Assembly (NCBI RefSeq): GCF_002902965.1 | Contig: NZ_CP026108.1 | Location: 907,217-971,216 of the forward strand | Direction: 5' to 3' | DNA from: Paraburkholderia hospita | GTDB taxonomy: Bacteria; Pseudomonadota; Gammaproteobacteria; Burkholderiales; Burkholderiaceae | DNA length: 64,000 nucleotides | Part shown: piece after piece, positions 27,401 to 35,784 of the stretch | Numbering within the stretch: position 1 is the stretch's first letter | How the letters are laid out: each line of letters begins with the position of its first letter | The notes under the pieces: generated by a model | Database searches by the model: none | What the model was told of the DNA's origin: nothing | What the model saw: the letters and a program-made list of their open reading frames with translations, nothing else | Program-made: the position numbers and the translations under genes

Positions 27401-27749
27401 ACGCGCAGTCTTACGGACGCTCTGTTTGACGACAACGCCGCTGTTTGCCCGCGAGCTGTCGAGCGTGGCACCACATACATGAACGACGGCATCACCGCCC
27501 TTAAACGGCCATGCCCGTCATGAAAGCGCCCACGTAACACGCCAACTGTCGAAACCGCACGAGGAAAGGAGCAAAATCGGGCGGGGTCAGCGCACGGGGA
27601 GGTCTCCATGAAATCATCGCGGCAGGTTCTTGACATCAGACGCGCCCAAACCAATACGCGATACCTGCCGTTTGGTGTAAAGGCCGGCTTTATCATTTTC
27701 GCCGTCTCACATTCCATCTCAGGCCTCGGCCGTCAATTGACTGTCTTCC

Positions 27750-28607
27750 CTAAGCCGCCAGCTTGTGCTCATAAGACGGCCGCTCTTTGTCAGCGAGTAT
27801 CGCGTACAAGGCGTCGAGATACTTCGGGTCGGGGTTTAGCCATGCGTCGATGTACTTCTCCTTGATAGGCACGATACATCGGTCGTGACCGGCCGCAGCA
27901 ACCTCTGGCGGCGGTTCGTCCGTAATAGCTGCAAAAGAATGCAGGTCCGGCTCGCCAGGCGCCGTCCATTTTGACCACATGCAGGCGACAAGCATTCTGC
28001 TCCCGTCGCGCGGCGTGAACTGAAGGATGACGTTCTCGTCCTCTTCCGCCCCAGCTAGCACAACCCCTTCCATTTTCGACCTCGCGACGTTCTCGTAAAA
28101 CGAGTCGACAATCATAATGCCGTGCGAGTATCCGAAAAGCGGAGCCCAAAATTTCGCGAGGCTGTCCAGCCTGGCGTTGTAGGTCCCCGGAAACCGGAAA
28201 TCATAGTTCGCCGGCTTGCCCGCAATCCGGCACTGATATCGCATCGGTCGCACGACGAGCTGCCCCGCCTCCTGAATGAGGACTGGCGCGTAATGTCCTG
28301 GGAAAATTCGCGAATCTCGTGGTTCGCTCTCGGTTCGCTTGATGTCATCAAGCCGACGAAGCGTCGCTTCGACTTTGTCCGTTGCAATGCGTTTGTTTTC
28401 AGTAGCCGCTTTCGTTGGCTTTGTATGCAGCGTTCGCTCGGCCGCTACCAGTCGTGCGCGTTGTTTGAACAACTCCTCCTCAAGCACCGCAGCCTGGTTT
28501 GCATTGTATCGGTCGACGAGCTGCTTGATTTCAGCTTCTTCGTCGCTCTGGGGATGCGCGAAGGCGTCTGTTACCAGCGACGCTCGCGTGCCCTTGCATT
28601 TCCGCAC
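27750..28607 (-). pseudogene. SOS response-associated peptidase (SRAP/YedK type), N-terminus missing
   Basis: About 285 codons with SRAP-type sequence: DSRIFPGHYAPVLIQEAGQL, MRYQCRIAGKPANYDFRFPG, YNARLDSLAKFW, ACMWSKWTAPGEPDLHSFAA and the conserved GHDRCIVPI. SRAP enzymes start with Met-Cys; Cys2 crosslinks to abasic sites in single-stranded DNA. Here homology begins around DAFAHPQSDEE and no MC start is found, so the catalytic Cys and about 40-60 residues are lost at a joint near 28600-28640, next to ligD. It would be inactive. Confidence 0.75.
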
Positions 28608-28769
28608 GGCGCGGATTACCCCTGCGTGCGGCCGCGAATAGCGATAGTCTGGCTAAGCCGCCCGCTTCGGAACGCCCCTTGCTGCGCGAAAGGTTGGCAG
28701 AAGGGTCCGACAGCGTTGGGCGTTCGCGACGCGTATCAACCAGGCGGTGCGCTCCATTAAAATCCTCTG

Positions 28770-31277
28770 ATGGCTTCTTCGCGCGACAAGACGTCTCCGC
28801 CACTGTCTCGCTACCGTAAAAAGCGGGACTTCCTCGTCACGCCCGAACCATCCGCATCTACTCCCCGAGAGCCCGGTGGTGCCGGAAACGGATTCGTTGT
28901 GCAGAAGCACTGGGCGAGCCGGCTGCACTATGACTTCCGTCTTGAACTCGATGGCGTCCTCCTGTCCTGGGCTGTACCAAAAGGCCCTTGCTACGACCCG
29001 AAACAGAAGCGGATAGCCGTACATGTTGAAGACCATCCAGTCGACTATGCAACCTTTGAAGGCACCGTTCCGGAACGACAGTACGGCGCTGGTACCGTCA
29101 TCGTCTGGGACCGTGGCGCGTGGGAGCCGGTCGGTGACGCGAGCAAGGGCATGGAGGCTGGCAAGCTCGTTTTCCGACTTCACGGTGAGAAGCTCGCCGG
29201 GCTGTGGGAGCTGGTGCGTATATCGAAGCCGGACGACAGGCAAGACCAGTGGATGCTTTTCAAGAAGCGGGATGAATGGGCTCGCCCGCTGGCGGAGTAT
29301 GACGTCATCAAGGCGCTCCCCGATAGCGTCGTTTCGAATCCACTCGGGCTGGTGGAAGAACGCGAGCCGAAGTCAGCCAGACCCGCACGCGGTTCCGAGC
29401 CAGAGGTTGACCTGTCAGCTGCAGTGCGCGCACCGCTCCCTGCGAAGCTCGAGCCGCAGCTTGCTACCTTGGCAACCTCGCTGCCGGCGAGCGGCGACTG
29501 GATTACCGAGACCAAATTAGATGGTTACCGCCTGCTTGCCCGCGTCGACGAGGGACGCGTACTGCTCCTGACGCGAGGCGGACACGACTGGACAGTCAAA
29601 TTTCCTGCTCTTGTGAAGGAGCTTGGTGACCTACCGCTTTCGAGTGGATGGCTGGACGGCGAAATTACCGTAATGAAAGACGGTTTGCCGAACTTTTCCG
29701 CGCTTCAGAATGCGATTGACAGACGAGCCAATCAGGACATCGTCTATTTCCTGTTCGACCTGATGTATCTCGACGGGAAAGACCTGAGAAAAGTGCCTCT
29801 GTGGTCAAGGCGCGCGCGGCTGGCGCGCCTTCTCGATGCTGCGGGGCAGCAGCTAAGGTTCAGTCCTGACTTCGAGGCACCGCCGGCACAAGTGTTCGAA
29901 GCGGCTTCCGGATTGGGTCTCGAGGGGCTCATGCTCAAGCGGCGCGACGCGCGATATGAGTCCGGAAGGACGCAAACCTGGTTGAAAGCGAAAGCGCGAT
30001 TACGTCAGGAATTAATCATCTGCGGCTTTACCGGGCGCGGCGGTAAGTCCGGGGAAGTAGGCAGCCTGCTGCTTGGCTATTACGATGGCGACAAACTTCG
30101 TGATGCCGGCAGCGTTGGGACTGGCTGGGACTCGCGAACCGCGCAAGACCTCTGGCGCCGTCTCGCTCCATTGGAGGTAAGTTCAGCGCCATTCGATGTG
30201 CACGTCACAAAAGCACGGCGGTGGTCCAGACGCGCGGCCGGGAGCGAGCGGTGGGTTCAACCCACGTTGGTAGCCGAGGTCGAATTCGCCGAGTGGACGG
30301 CGGACGGAGTCGTGCGGCAAGCGTCGTACAAGGGACTACGCCTCGACAAACCTGCCGACAGCGTCGTCCGCGAAGGAGGCAAGACGCAGGCGCCTGCGCA
30401 TCTTCCCGAGCTGAAAATCACTCACCCCGAGCGAATCGTTGACCGGTCCGTCGGCATCACGAAAGCGGACCTCGTTCGCTACTACGCAAGCGTCGCGGAG
30501 TGGATGCTCCCTCACCTGAAGGACAGGCCGGTGGCGATGGTCCGCGCCCCTTCCGGCATCGCCGACGAACTCTTCTTCCAAAAGCACGTGGAGCGTACGG
30601 GGACGCCAGGGCTGACAGTACAAGACCGCGAGCTGTGGCCAAAGCATCCGCCTTTGTTGACCGTCGATACAGTGGATGCGCTTCTGGCTGCGGCGCAAAT
30701 GAACGTGGTCGAGTTCCACACGTGGAACTCAACTGTCCTCAGGCTCGACAGCCCCGACCGGGTCATCTTCGACCTTGATCCCGGTGAAGGAGTGAAGTGG
30801 GGCACCGTACAGGAGGCCGCAATCCTCGTCCGAACGTTGCTCTCGGAACTGGGGCTGAAGGCGTGGCTGAAGACGAGCGGCGGAAAGGGATTGCACGTCG
30901 TCGTGCCGCTGAACTCGCGATTGGACTATGGGACAGTGAAGTCGTTTTCGCAAGCCTTTGTCCGACATCTCGCGAAGACAATTCCGGAACGTTTTTCGGC
31001 CATATCCGGCCCCTCGAATCGGGTCGGCAAGGTCTATGTGGACTATTTGCGCAATGGGATGGGGCAGACCACCGCTGCTGCGTTTTCAGCCCGCGCACGG
31101 CCAGGAATGGGAGTATCGATGCCGGTCTCTTGGGAACAGCTCGGCGACCTGAAAAGCGGTGCGCAATGGAACGTCCAGACGGCACGTGAATACCTCAGCT
31201 TCCAGTCGCAGGACCCTTGGACGGACTACTGGGCGAGCGGTCAATCACTGGCCACTGCGATAAAACGACTTCGATGA
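28770..31277 (+). CDS. ligD: Multidomain ATP-dependent DNA ligase D
   Basis: 835 residues in the order phosphoesterase, ligase, polymerase. The phosphoesterase part has FVVQKHWASRLHYDFRLELD and PERQYGAGTVIVWDRG (about residues 40-110). The ligase has the adenylated Lys in TETKLDGYRLLARV (near residue 245) and DGEITV, DLMYLDGKDL and GLEGLMLKRRDARYESGRT. The primase-polymerase has LPELKITHPERIVD and VIFDLDPGEGVKW (metal Asp pair). LigD joins broken ends in bacterial NHEJ with Ku. No ku gene lies in the window. The upstream neighbour is a broken SRAP gene on the other strand. Confidence 0.95.
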   Translation: MASSRDKTSPPLSRYRKKRDFLVTPEPSASTPREPGGAGNGFVVQKHWASRLHYDFRLELDGVLLSWAVPKGPCYDPKQKRIAVHVEDHPVDYATFEGTVPERQYGAGTVIVWDRGAWEPVGDASKGMEAGKLVFRLHGEKLAGLWELVRISKPDDRQDQWMLFKKRDEWARPLAEYDVIKALPDSVVSNPLGLVEEREPKSARPARGSEPEVDLSAAVRAPLPAKLEPQLATLATSLPASGDWITETKLDGYRLLARVDEGRVLLLTRGGHDWTVKFPALVKELGDLPLSSGWLDGEITVMKDGLPNFSALQNAIDRRANQDIVYFLFDLMYLDGKDLRKVPLWSRRARLARLLDAAGQQLRFSPDFEAPPAQVFEAASGLGLEGLMLKRRDARYESGRTQTWLKAKARLRQELIICGFTGRGGKSGEVGSLLLGYYDGDKLRDAGSVGTGWDSRTAQDLWRRLAPLEVSSAPFDVHVTKARRWSRRAAGSERWVQPTLVAEVEFAEWTADGVVRQASYKGLRLDKPADSVVREGGKTQAPAHLPELKITHPERIVDRSVGITKADLVRYYASVAEWMLPHLKDRPVAMVRAPSGIADELFFQKHVERTGTPGLTVQDRELWPKHPPLLTVDTVDALLAAAQMNVVEFHTWNSTVLRLDSPDRVIFDLDPGEGVKWGTVQEAAILVRTLLSELGLKAWLKTSGGKGLHVVVPLNSRLDYGTVKSFSQAFVRHLAKTIPERFSAISGPSNRVGKVYVDYLRNGMGQTTAAAFSARARPGMGVSMPVSWEQLGDLKSGAQWNVQTAREYLSFQSQDPWTDYWASGQSLATAIKRLR

Positions 31278-31366
31278 GGTGTTCCGCGGGTCCGGCAGCC
31301 AGCGCGTAACTTGCGCTGCCGTTAGACCAACCGGGCAATTGACGAGCGCAGTCGACCTACGCGATA

Positions 31367-31382
31367 CTGTATATTCATACAG
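31367..31382. promoter_or_regulatory. LexA/SOS box
   Basis: CTGTATATTCATACAG matches the CTGT-N8-ACAG SOS-box pattern with both half-sites exact. A GGAGG follows at 31387-31391. The downstream frames begin TTG 31398 (36 codons) and, in another register, a 31454-31717 frame. The box implies damage-inducible transcription of whatever starts here. Confidence 0.7.
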
Positions 31383-31397
31383 CATCGGAGGCATCTC

Positions 31398-31717
31398 TTG
31401 ACCCGTCGCACCTTGCCACAGATGCCCTCCGTGACGCTCGCAGAGTTACCCAGTTGTGGCGCCAGTGCGGGTGCGGTGCTGAGTACGACAGCACTGTCCG
31501 GCGCCTGATAGTTGATGTTCTGAGGATGCGAAAGCTCATTGTCGAAATGGACGGCCTCTGCGGAGCGGTACAGCGGGCCTGGCGCGACGAGACTCGCTCA
31601 AACCTGGTAGCGCTGGAGCGTCTGCGCATTCTGTTCAACGATGAGCGTTCGCGCCATGGCGTGCTCTCGTCCGAATCGCCTCCGGCACCGCCCGACGCGA
31701 TGAATCGCTACCCCTGA
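31398..31717 (+). pseudogene. Putative SOS-controlled small gene, perhaps frameshifted
   Basis: Behind the SOS box and GGAGG, a TTG start reads TRRTLPQMPSVTLAELPS and stops at about 31510. A second register covering the same DNA and beyond reads RRLIVDVLRMRKLIVEMDGL, then CGAVQRAWRDETRSNLVALE, ending MNRYP at 31717. That register could be the true product with a one-base slip near its start. No family recognised. Confidence 0.35.
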
Positions 31718-31869
31718 CGATTCGGACTGAGCTCGGCGCCACGTTCACGCACTGCGGCTCTATCAGTTGAGCTCTGCCCGCTGGCGCGCGGTCGCGAAAG
31801 GGCACTTGATTTTCGACGGTACACCATTATATCGACCGATATACGGTTCACAGCGTTGTAGCGACTACG

Positions 31870-32070
31870 ATGGAAACAGACCTCTATAAAGGATACGCAA
31901 TTTACGGTCATTCAATCCACGAGGGCGAAGTTTTTGCTTCTAGTGGGACAGTCATTCAGGCGGGACGAGTCGTTGGGACCAGCGGCGTCCTTGAGTTTTT
32001 TCAAACGGAAGAAGAAGCGATGGCGGCCGGCATAGCGTGGGCTCGCGAGTGGGTCGACACCAACGGTTGA
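31870..32070 (+). CDS. Small hypothetical protein
   Basis: 66 residues: METDLYKGYAIYGHSIHEGE, a central hydrophobic strand region (SSGTVIQAGRVVG) and a helix at the end (EEEAMAAGIAWAREWVDTNG). Soluble and acidic. It resembles in layout (YKGY/YRGY opening, EA-rich helix with A-x-x-W/F) the protein at 54733-55041, which suggests a small Burkholderia family of about 65-100 residues. No function can be given. Confidence 0.5.
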   Translation: METDLYKGYAIYGHSIHEGEVFASSGTVIQAGRVVGTSGVLEFFQTEEEAMAAGIAWAREWVDTNG

Positions 32071-32199
32071 CCGAAGCGATTCCCGACTACTGCCAGTTTT
32101 CGCCGCGCGCAGGTCGGATTCCCGAAAACAAAACTTATCTGGCTCGGAGTCCCGGTCCCACGGGGCTTCCGTCACTCGGCCCATAAAGACACGACTTCG

Positions 32200-32523
32200 C
32201 TAATGACCATCCCGGCGCGCCAGCGGGCTTCCCGCAAATGGGTCATCGCGCCAGTCGACGGCTTTACCCGTCAGTGGCACAGCCGCCTGCGACGATAATT
32301 CAAAATGTTCTAATGATTGCCCGGCGCTAATTGCCTGCTTCAGCCATCGCGGCATTTCCCCTTCGCCGCTCCAAACCTCGCCCGTCGCATTGCGGTAGCG
32401 TGCTTCTTTCTGTTCCGATTGGTCGCTCGCCAGCACTGATGCCAGGTCTTCTGGCTTTATGCCAAACTCTTTCATCCGGCGGCGGAGATAAGCAACCATG
32501 CTGTCCCGCTTCCGTTCATCCAT
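32200..32523 (-). CDS. H-NS family nucleoid-associated protein
   Basis: 107 residues from ATG 32523 (MDERKRDSMVAYLRRRMKEF). A short N-terminal helical region with KPEDLASVLASDQSEQKEAR is followed by the DNA-binding module YRNATGEVWSGEGEMPRWLK, then KQAISAGQSLEHFELSSQAA, and a conserved end WRDDPFAGSPLARRDGH. It is an intact paralogue of the frameshifted 27057 gene. The longer frame upstream to 32628 lacks similarity. It is likely a DNA-bridging or modulating partner of other H-NS proteins (inference). Confidence 0.85.
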   Translation of the reverse strand: MDERKRDSMVAYLRRRMKEFGIKPEDLASVLASDQSEQKEARYRNATGEVWSGEGEMPRWLKQAISAGQSLEHFELSSQAAVPLTGKAVDWRDDPFAGSPLARRDGH

Positions 32524-33197
32524 AAGATATTCGTCCGTCAAAATCGTCCGACTTTCCTCTTCCAGTGCGATGCAATTAATGCATCGATATCCACGCTCCC
32601 TCGTGTCACCGGTTCGCTCGGCCCGCATCTTTTGTGTAGTACACCATCATAACGCGTTGTCCTTTCGCCGCGAAGGGTACGCCGCCTTGTTCCTTGCGCG
32701 GGCGAAAAGGTGGACGCAGACGGGTCCCATGCATTTGCGAGGTGCCTCCGGCACGCGGTCGCGCGTGCGTCCAGGATGCGCTCTTTCTAAGCGACCCAAT
32801 GCGTCGACCGTTCCTAACCCACGTTTCCCTTGCGTCGACGGGGCGCAGCATGCAGCCCTAACAGTTGCCCTACCTTCTCCAGCTTCCTCGCACCGACCTT
32901 CCCGGCTGATATGCCTTTCTCAAGGGTAAAACCCAGGGGTCCGAATTTGCTCCTGCGTGATACGCACTTCTACTTAGATATCCAAACTAGCACGACAGAG
33001 CATGCAATTGAAAAGAAACGCGAGAGTCCATGGAAGGCGGAGCCGTAACAAGATGCAAGCGCGAATAACCAGGCAAGAACAATCGACTATAGAACCGGGC
33101 GCTAGCGGCGAGAACGCGCGATGCACCTGCTTCGCGCCCAGTCCCGGAACAAGCATTGCTGTTATCGAATTACTCACGACACCACCTGGAGTCATAC
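32524..33197. other. Region without recognisable gene
   Basis: About 670 bases of competing short frames. Nothing can be assigned. The last bases precede the small acidic gene at 33198. Confidence 0.3.
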
Positions 33198-33365
33198 ATG
33201 ACCACCAAGCCGAAGGAACAGCAGCCAACCACTGAGAAGTCCGAGGACGACATCGACAAAGCTATCGATGACACCTTCCCCGCCAGCGACCCGCCGGCGA
33301 CGGGTGGAACCACCCGCATCAAGTCGGAAGACGGCGAAGAAGCTGATGAAGATTCGCCCGAGTAA
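33198..33365 (+). CDS. Small acidic protein with DDTFPASDPP motif
   Basis: 55 residues from ATG 33198: MTTKPKEQQPTTEKSEDDID, then KAIDDTFPASDPPATGGTTR and an Asp/Glu-rich end. The core D-x-T-F-P-A-S-D-P-P is shared by many tiny proteobacterial proteins of unknown function, often stress-linked. Probably disordered. It is the last host-type gene before the transposon end at 33604. Confidence 0.65.
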   Translation: MTTKPKEQQPTTEKSEDDIDKAIDDTFPASDPPATGGTTRIKSEDGEEADEDSPE

Positions 33366-33603
33366 TGAGAGGCGCACGTAAGGAGGCACCAGGGCAGACA
33401 CTTTCGGACCCCGCGAAATCGTCAGCGTGTCAGGTTCTCGAAGGTGGCGACAACGAGGGCCGGACATTTGATGCCACATGCGTTGAGGGGGACCGCTTTC
33501 CGTCAACCCGTATTGGGGCGGGCGTTCACTATGAACTGAAGTATGGAGCGCCCTGTTCACACCGGCACCATCCGGGCAGGTAACAGACATTTGGCCGGCA
33601 AGC

Positions 33604-33740
33604 CGTAGACCGTAATGAATCTGTCACTATCCCGGCTCCGCAACCACGGGCCAAGGCGCCATATTGGTGACGCTTTTATTTACCGTCGAATCGGAATGAA
33701 AACGTCAACTCGCGTAAGTGCGGATTAAATTTGTCACTTC
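33604..33740. repeat. Left end of transposon copy 1 with TnsB-type repeats
   Basis: Terminal CGTAGACCGTAATGAATCTG, an inverted unit near 33666 (GGTGACGCTTTTATTTACCG), a unit AACGTCAACTCGCGTAAGTG and the inner GCGGATTAAATTTGTCACTT. Copy 2 has the equivalent series at 44408-44545. The tnsA promoter must lie just inside. Confidence 0.7.
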
Positions 33741-33781
33741 GCCTCCTACACTTCGAATCCCGTCCGTAAGCTACCGAACTT

Positions 33782-34416
33782 ATGGAACATTCTCTGCACA
33801 TGCGTGAGCCGACCCCGCTCGTCCGCTCACGCGGCGCTCATCGGTTCGAAGCGTTCAGCCCAAAGCTTGCGCGCCGCGTCATGTTTTATCGGCGCCCATC
33901 GCTGGATCAATGGCTACTCCTCGAGACAAATCCTCAAGTGATCACATTCTGCGAACGCCCGGGCTATGTTCTGGTCAACGGATCCCGCAGGCTCATTGAC
34001 TTCTGGTCCCACTACTTGGCCATCAGGAATTAGTGATCCTTAGTGAACATGACATCGATATTTCGGCAACTGTATCACCTTGCGACGGTCACGACAGCGA
34101 GTTGCTGATCCGGTTTGTCACGGCAGCTGAGCTCGCCGCTGCACGCGTCTGGCTTGACAACTGGCAACGCATGCTCCCCTACCTTGTAACCAATAGGGGA
34201 CTCGTTCCGCCGACGCTGCCGGGAGCAATCGCCCAGCTCCCCAAACAATCTCAGAGATTGCTTGATTTCGAGCGGGAATTTGCGTCAACCGATCCCGTTC
34301 TGGTTCGCGCGGCCCTGTTCGGTCTGCTACATGACGGCAGGGCCAGCGCTCAGGAACTGAGAACGCAATCGCTGTCCCTGCTCACGTCGTTTGTCGTTAC
34401 GGACGCGCACCTATGA
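33782..34416 (+). pseudogene. tnsA: TnsA-like transposon endonuclease, frameshifted (copy 1)
   Basis: First frame: MEHSLHMREPTPLVRSRGAH with FEAFSPKLARRVMFYRRPSL and PQVITFCERPGYVLVNGSRR, stopping at 34033. The next frame resumes with VILSEHDIDISATVSPCDGH and ends at 34416. The intact copy 2 protein (211 residues) covers both without a break, so an indel near 34010-34032 has split this one. TnsA-type endonucleases nick the 5' ends of the transposon for cut-and-paste movement. Its stop overlaps the tnsB start by ATGA. Confidence 0.75.
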
Positions 34417-35265
34417 ACCGTCGAAAACCCAATCTGCAAACCATCGACGTAAGCGCCTGGCCGACTGTTGCCTACGCCGAGTTCGACCCGGCGATGCGGG
34501 CAAGGTTCGAGAAGCGCCAACAGGCGATATTGCGTTACATCGATGGGGAATCGATCCGTGCAATCGAGGAGTCTATTGGCATCAATCGTCGCCAACTGTA
34601 CCGCTGGCTCGACCGCGTGCAGGCGCAACATCCCGACGGGCGACCTTTCGGCTTCCGGGGACTATTCCCCTTTATACGAATTGTAGAGTATGAGCGCCTG
34701 CGCGAGGTAGAGTTGAAGGGGGAGCGCGGCAGTCGAGGTACCGCTGGCGCTTTGGCTCAACTCTTTGAGCGCCATCCGGCGCTTGCGGGATGGCTGCTTC
34801 TTCAGGTCAAACGTCGCAAGGGACTGCTTGAGCAGCTACATACCGATGGTCACTTGCGAACTCGCCTCCGTGGCTTGAAAGCGTTACACGATGATTTCCT
34901 GCAGCAATGCCGTTCTGTCGGGTTAACGGCCGGCGACTATCCGCTCAACACGGCCGACCGTGCGCTCCGATCGCTTTCCCGAGTCATAAAAGCAGAGATG
35001 TTGCGTACGTTCGGCACCGCCGCCCGTTCAGCGGGCGCGTCGCATCTGAAGGGTCTACCACGCCGGGAAGCTGCAGGTGCTCCGGTAGCGACGCGACCGT
35101 ATCAGGTCGTCGAATTCGATGGCCACCGGCTCGACATCCGGCTCAAGGTCGTCGTGCGGGATCCACTCGGCTTTGCGCATGAATTCGAGATGGAAAGAGT
35201 TTGGCTTCTTGCCATCATAGACGTGTGTACGCGCGCCGTGCTCGGTTACCACATTGCTTTGGCTC
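34413..35265 (+). pseudogene. tnsB: tnsB (transposase), 5' part, interrupted by GInt
   Basis: 284 codons of a rve-fold DDE transposase. An N-terminal helix-turn-helix region (SIRAIEESIGINRRQLYRWL) and the first catalytic Asp (EFDGHRLDIRLKVVVRDPLG) are present, up to TRAVLGYHIA. The island begins after 35265. Joining base 35265 to base 41078 gives an open frame of 664 residues, against 666 for the intact copy at 45218-47218. The apparent ORF end at 35486 is inside the island. Confidence 0.85.
35262..35265. repeat. GCTC direct repeat at the ginD-side GInt junction
   Basis: GCTC here and at 41074-41077 flank the island; one copy belongs to tnsB (GCT TTG GCT CGA GAA TAT). Island ends are TACGCGCAAG on this side and CTTGCGCATATA on the other, short inverted repeats sharing GCGCAAG. 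Confidence 0.75.
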
Positions 35266-35421
35266 TACGCGCAAGAGAAAAAGGATGGACATCAAGCGGA
35301 GCCTTGAAAATACTGGAATCGGCAGACTGCGGGGTGTCCATTAGACTGGGAGAAAAAGTGGACACAACGACCGTCGCGTGTCCATCTTCCTCCACAAGTT
35401 TGCTATATCGTATTTCGAGAT

Positions 35422-35784
35422 CTAGCGCGACTGCAAGGGCAGAACACTACCGCCACGCAGCGCGGCCAGTTCTTTGCGCAGGCTGAATACCTGACGCAGC
35501 AGGGCGAGTTCACGAGCCAGCGACTCGTCAAGCTGTGCCTGCAGATCCTTCGCGTTGCCCTTCGCGCGGTTCAGACGTTCGGTCAGTTCTAGCTTTGGCC
35601 GCTCGGCTGCGGCGTTGGCCGCATCGATTGCTTCGATCAGCTCGGCGAACTGAGGGCGCGACTTCTTGACGCTGCCTTTCTTGCGGCCCGCCTCGATCGC
35701 CACGGTATCGTTGTTGATACGCGCACCCTTGCGCTTCTTCAGCCGCTCAAGGGCGGCGTAGTAGTCAGTCATGGCATCGCTCAT
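35422..35784 (-). CDS. ginD: GinD/TnpC-like small partner protein
   Basis: 120 residues. The Lys/Arg-rich N-terminal half (RLKKRKGARINNDTVAIEAG, RKKGSVKKSRPQF) looks like a helix-turn-helix or DNA-contacting part, and the second half is a coiled coil (LNRAKGNAKDLQAQLDESLA, RELALLRQVFSLRKELAALR). It matches the size and charge of TnpC of Tn554 and GinD of GInts, an accessory factor for recombination. The start overlaps the ginC stop (ATGA at 35784-35781). A paralogue at 52275-52637 is almost identical. Confidence 0.8.
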   Translation of the reverse strand: MSDAMTDYYAALERLKKRKGARINNDTVAIEAGRKKGSVKKSRPQFAELIEAIDAANAAAERPKLELTERLNRAKGNAKDLQAQLDESLARELALLRQVFSLRKELAALRGGSVLPLQSR

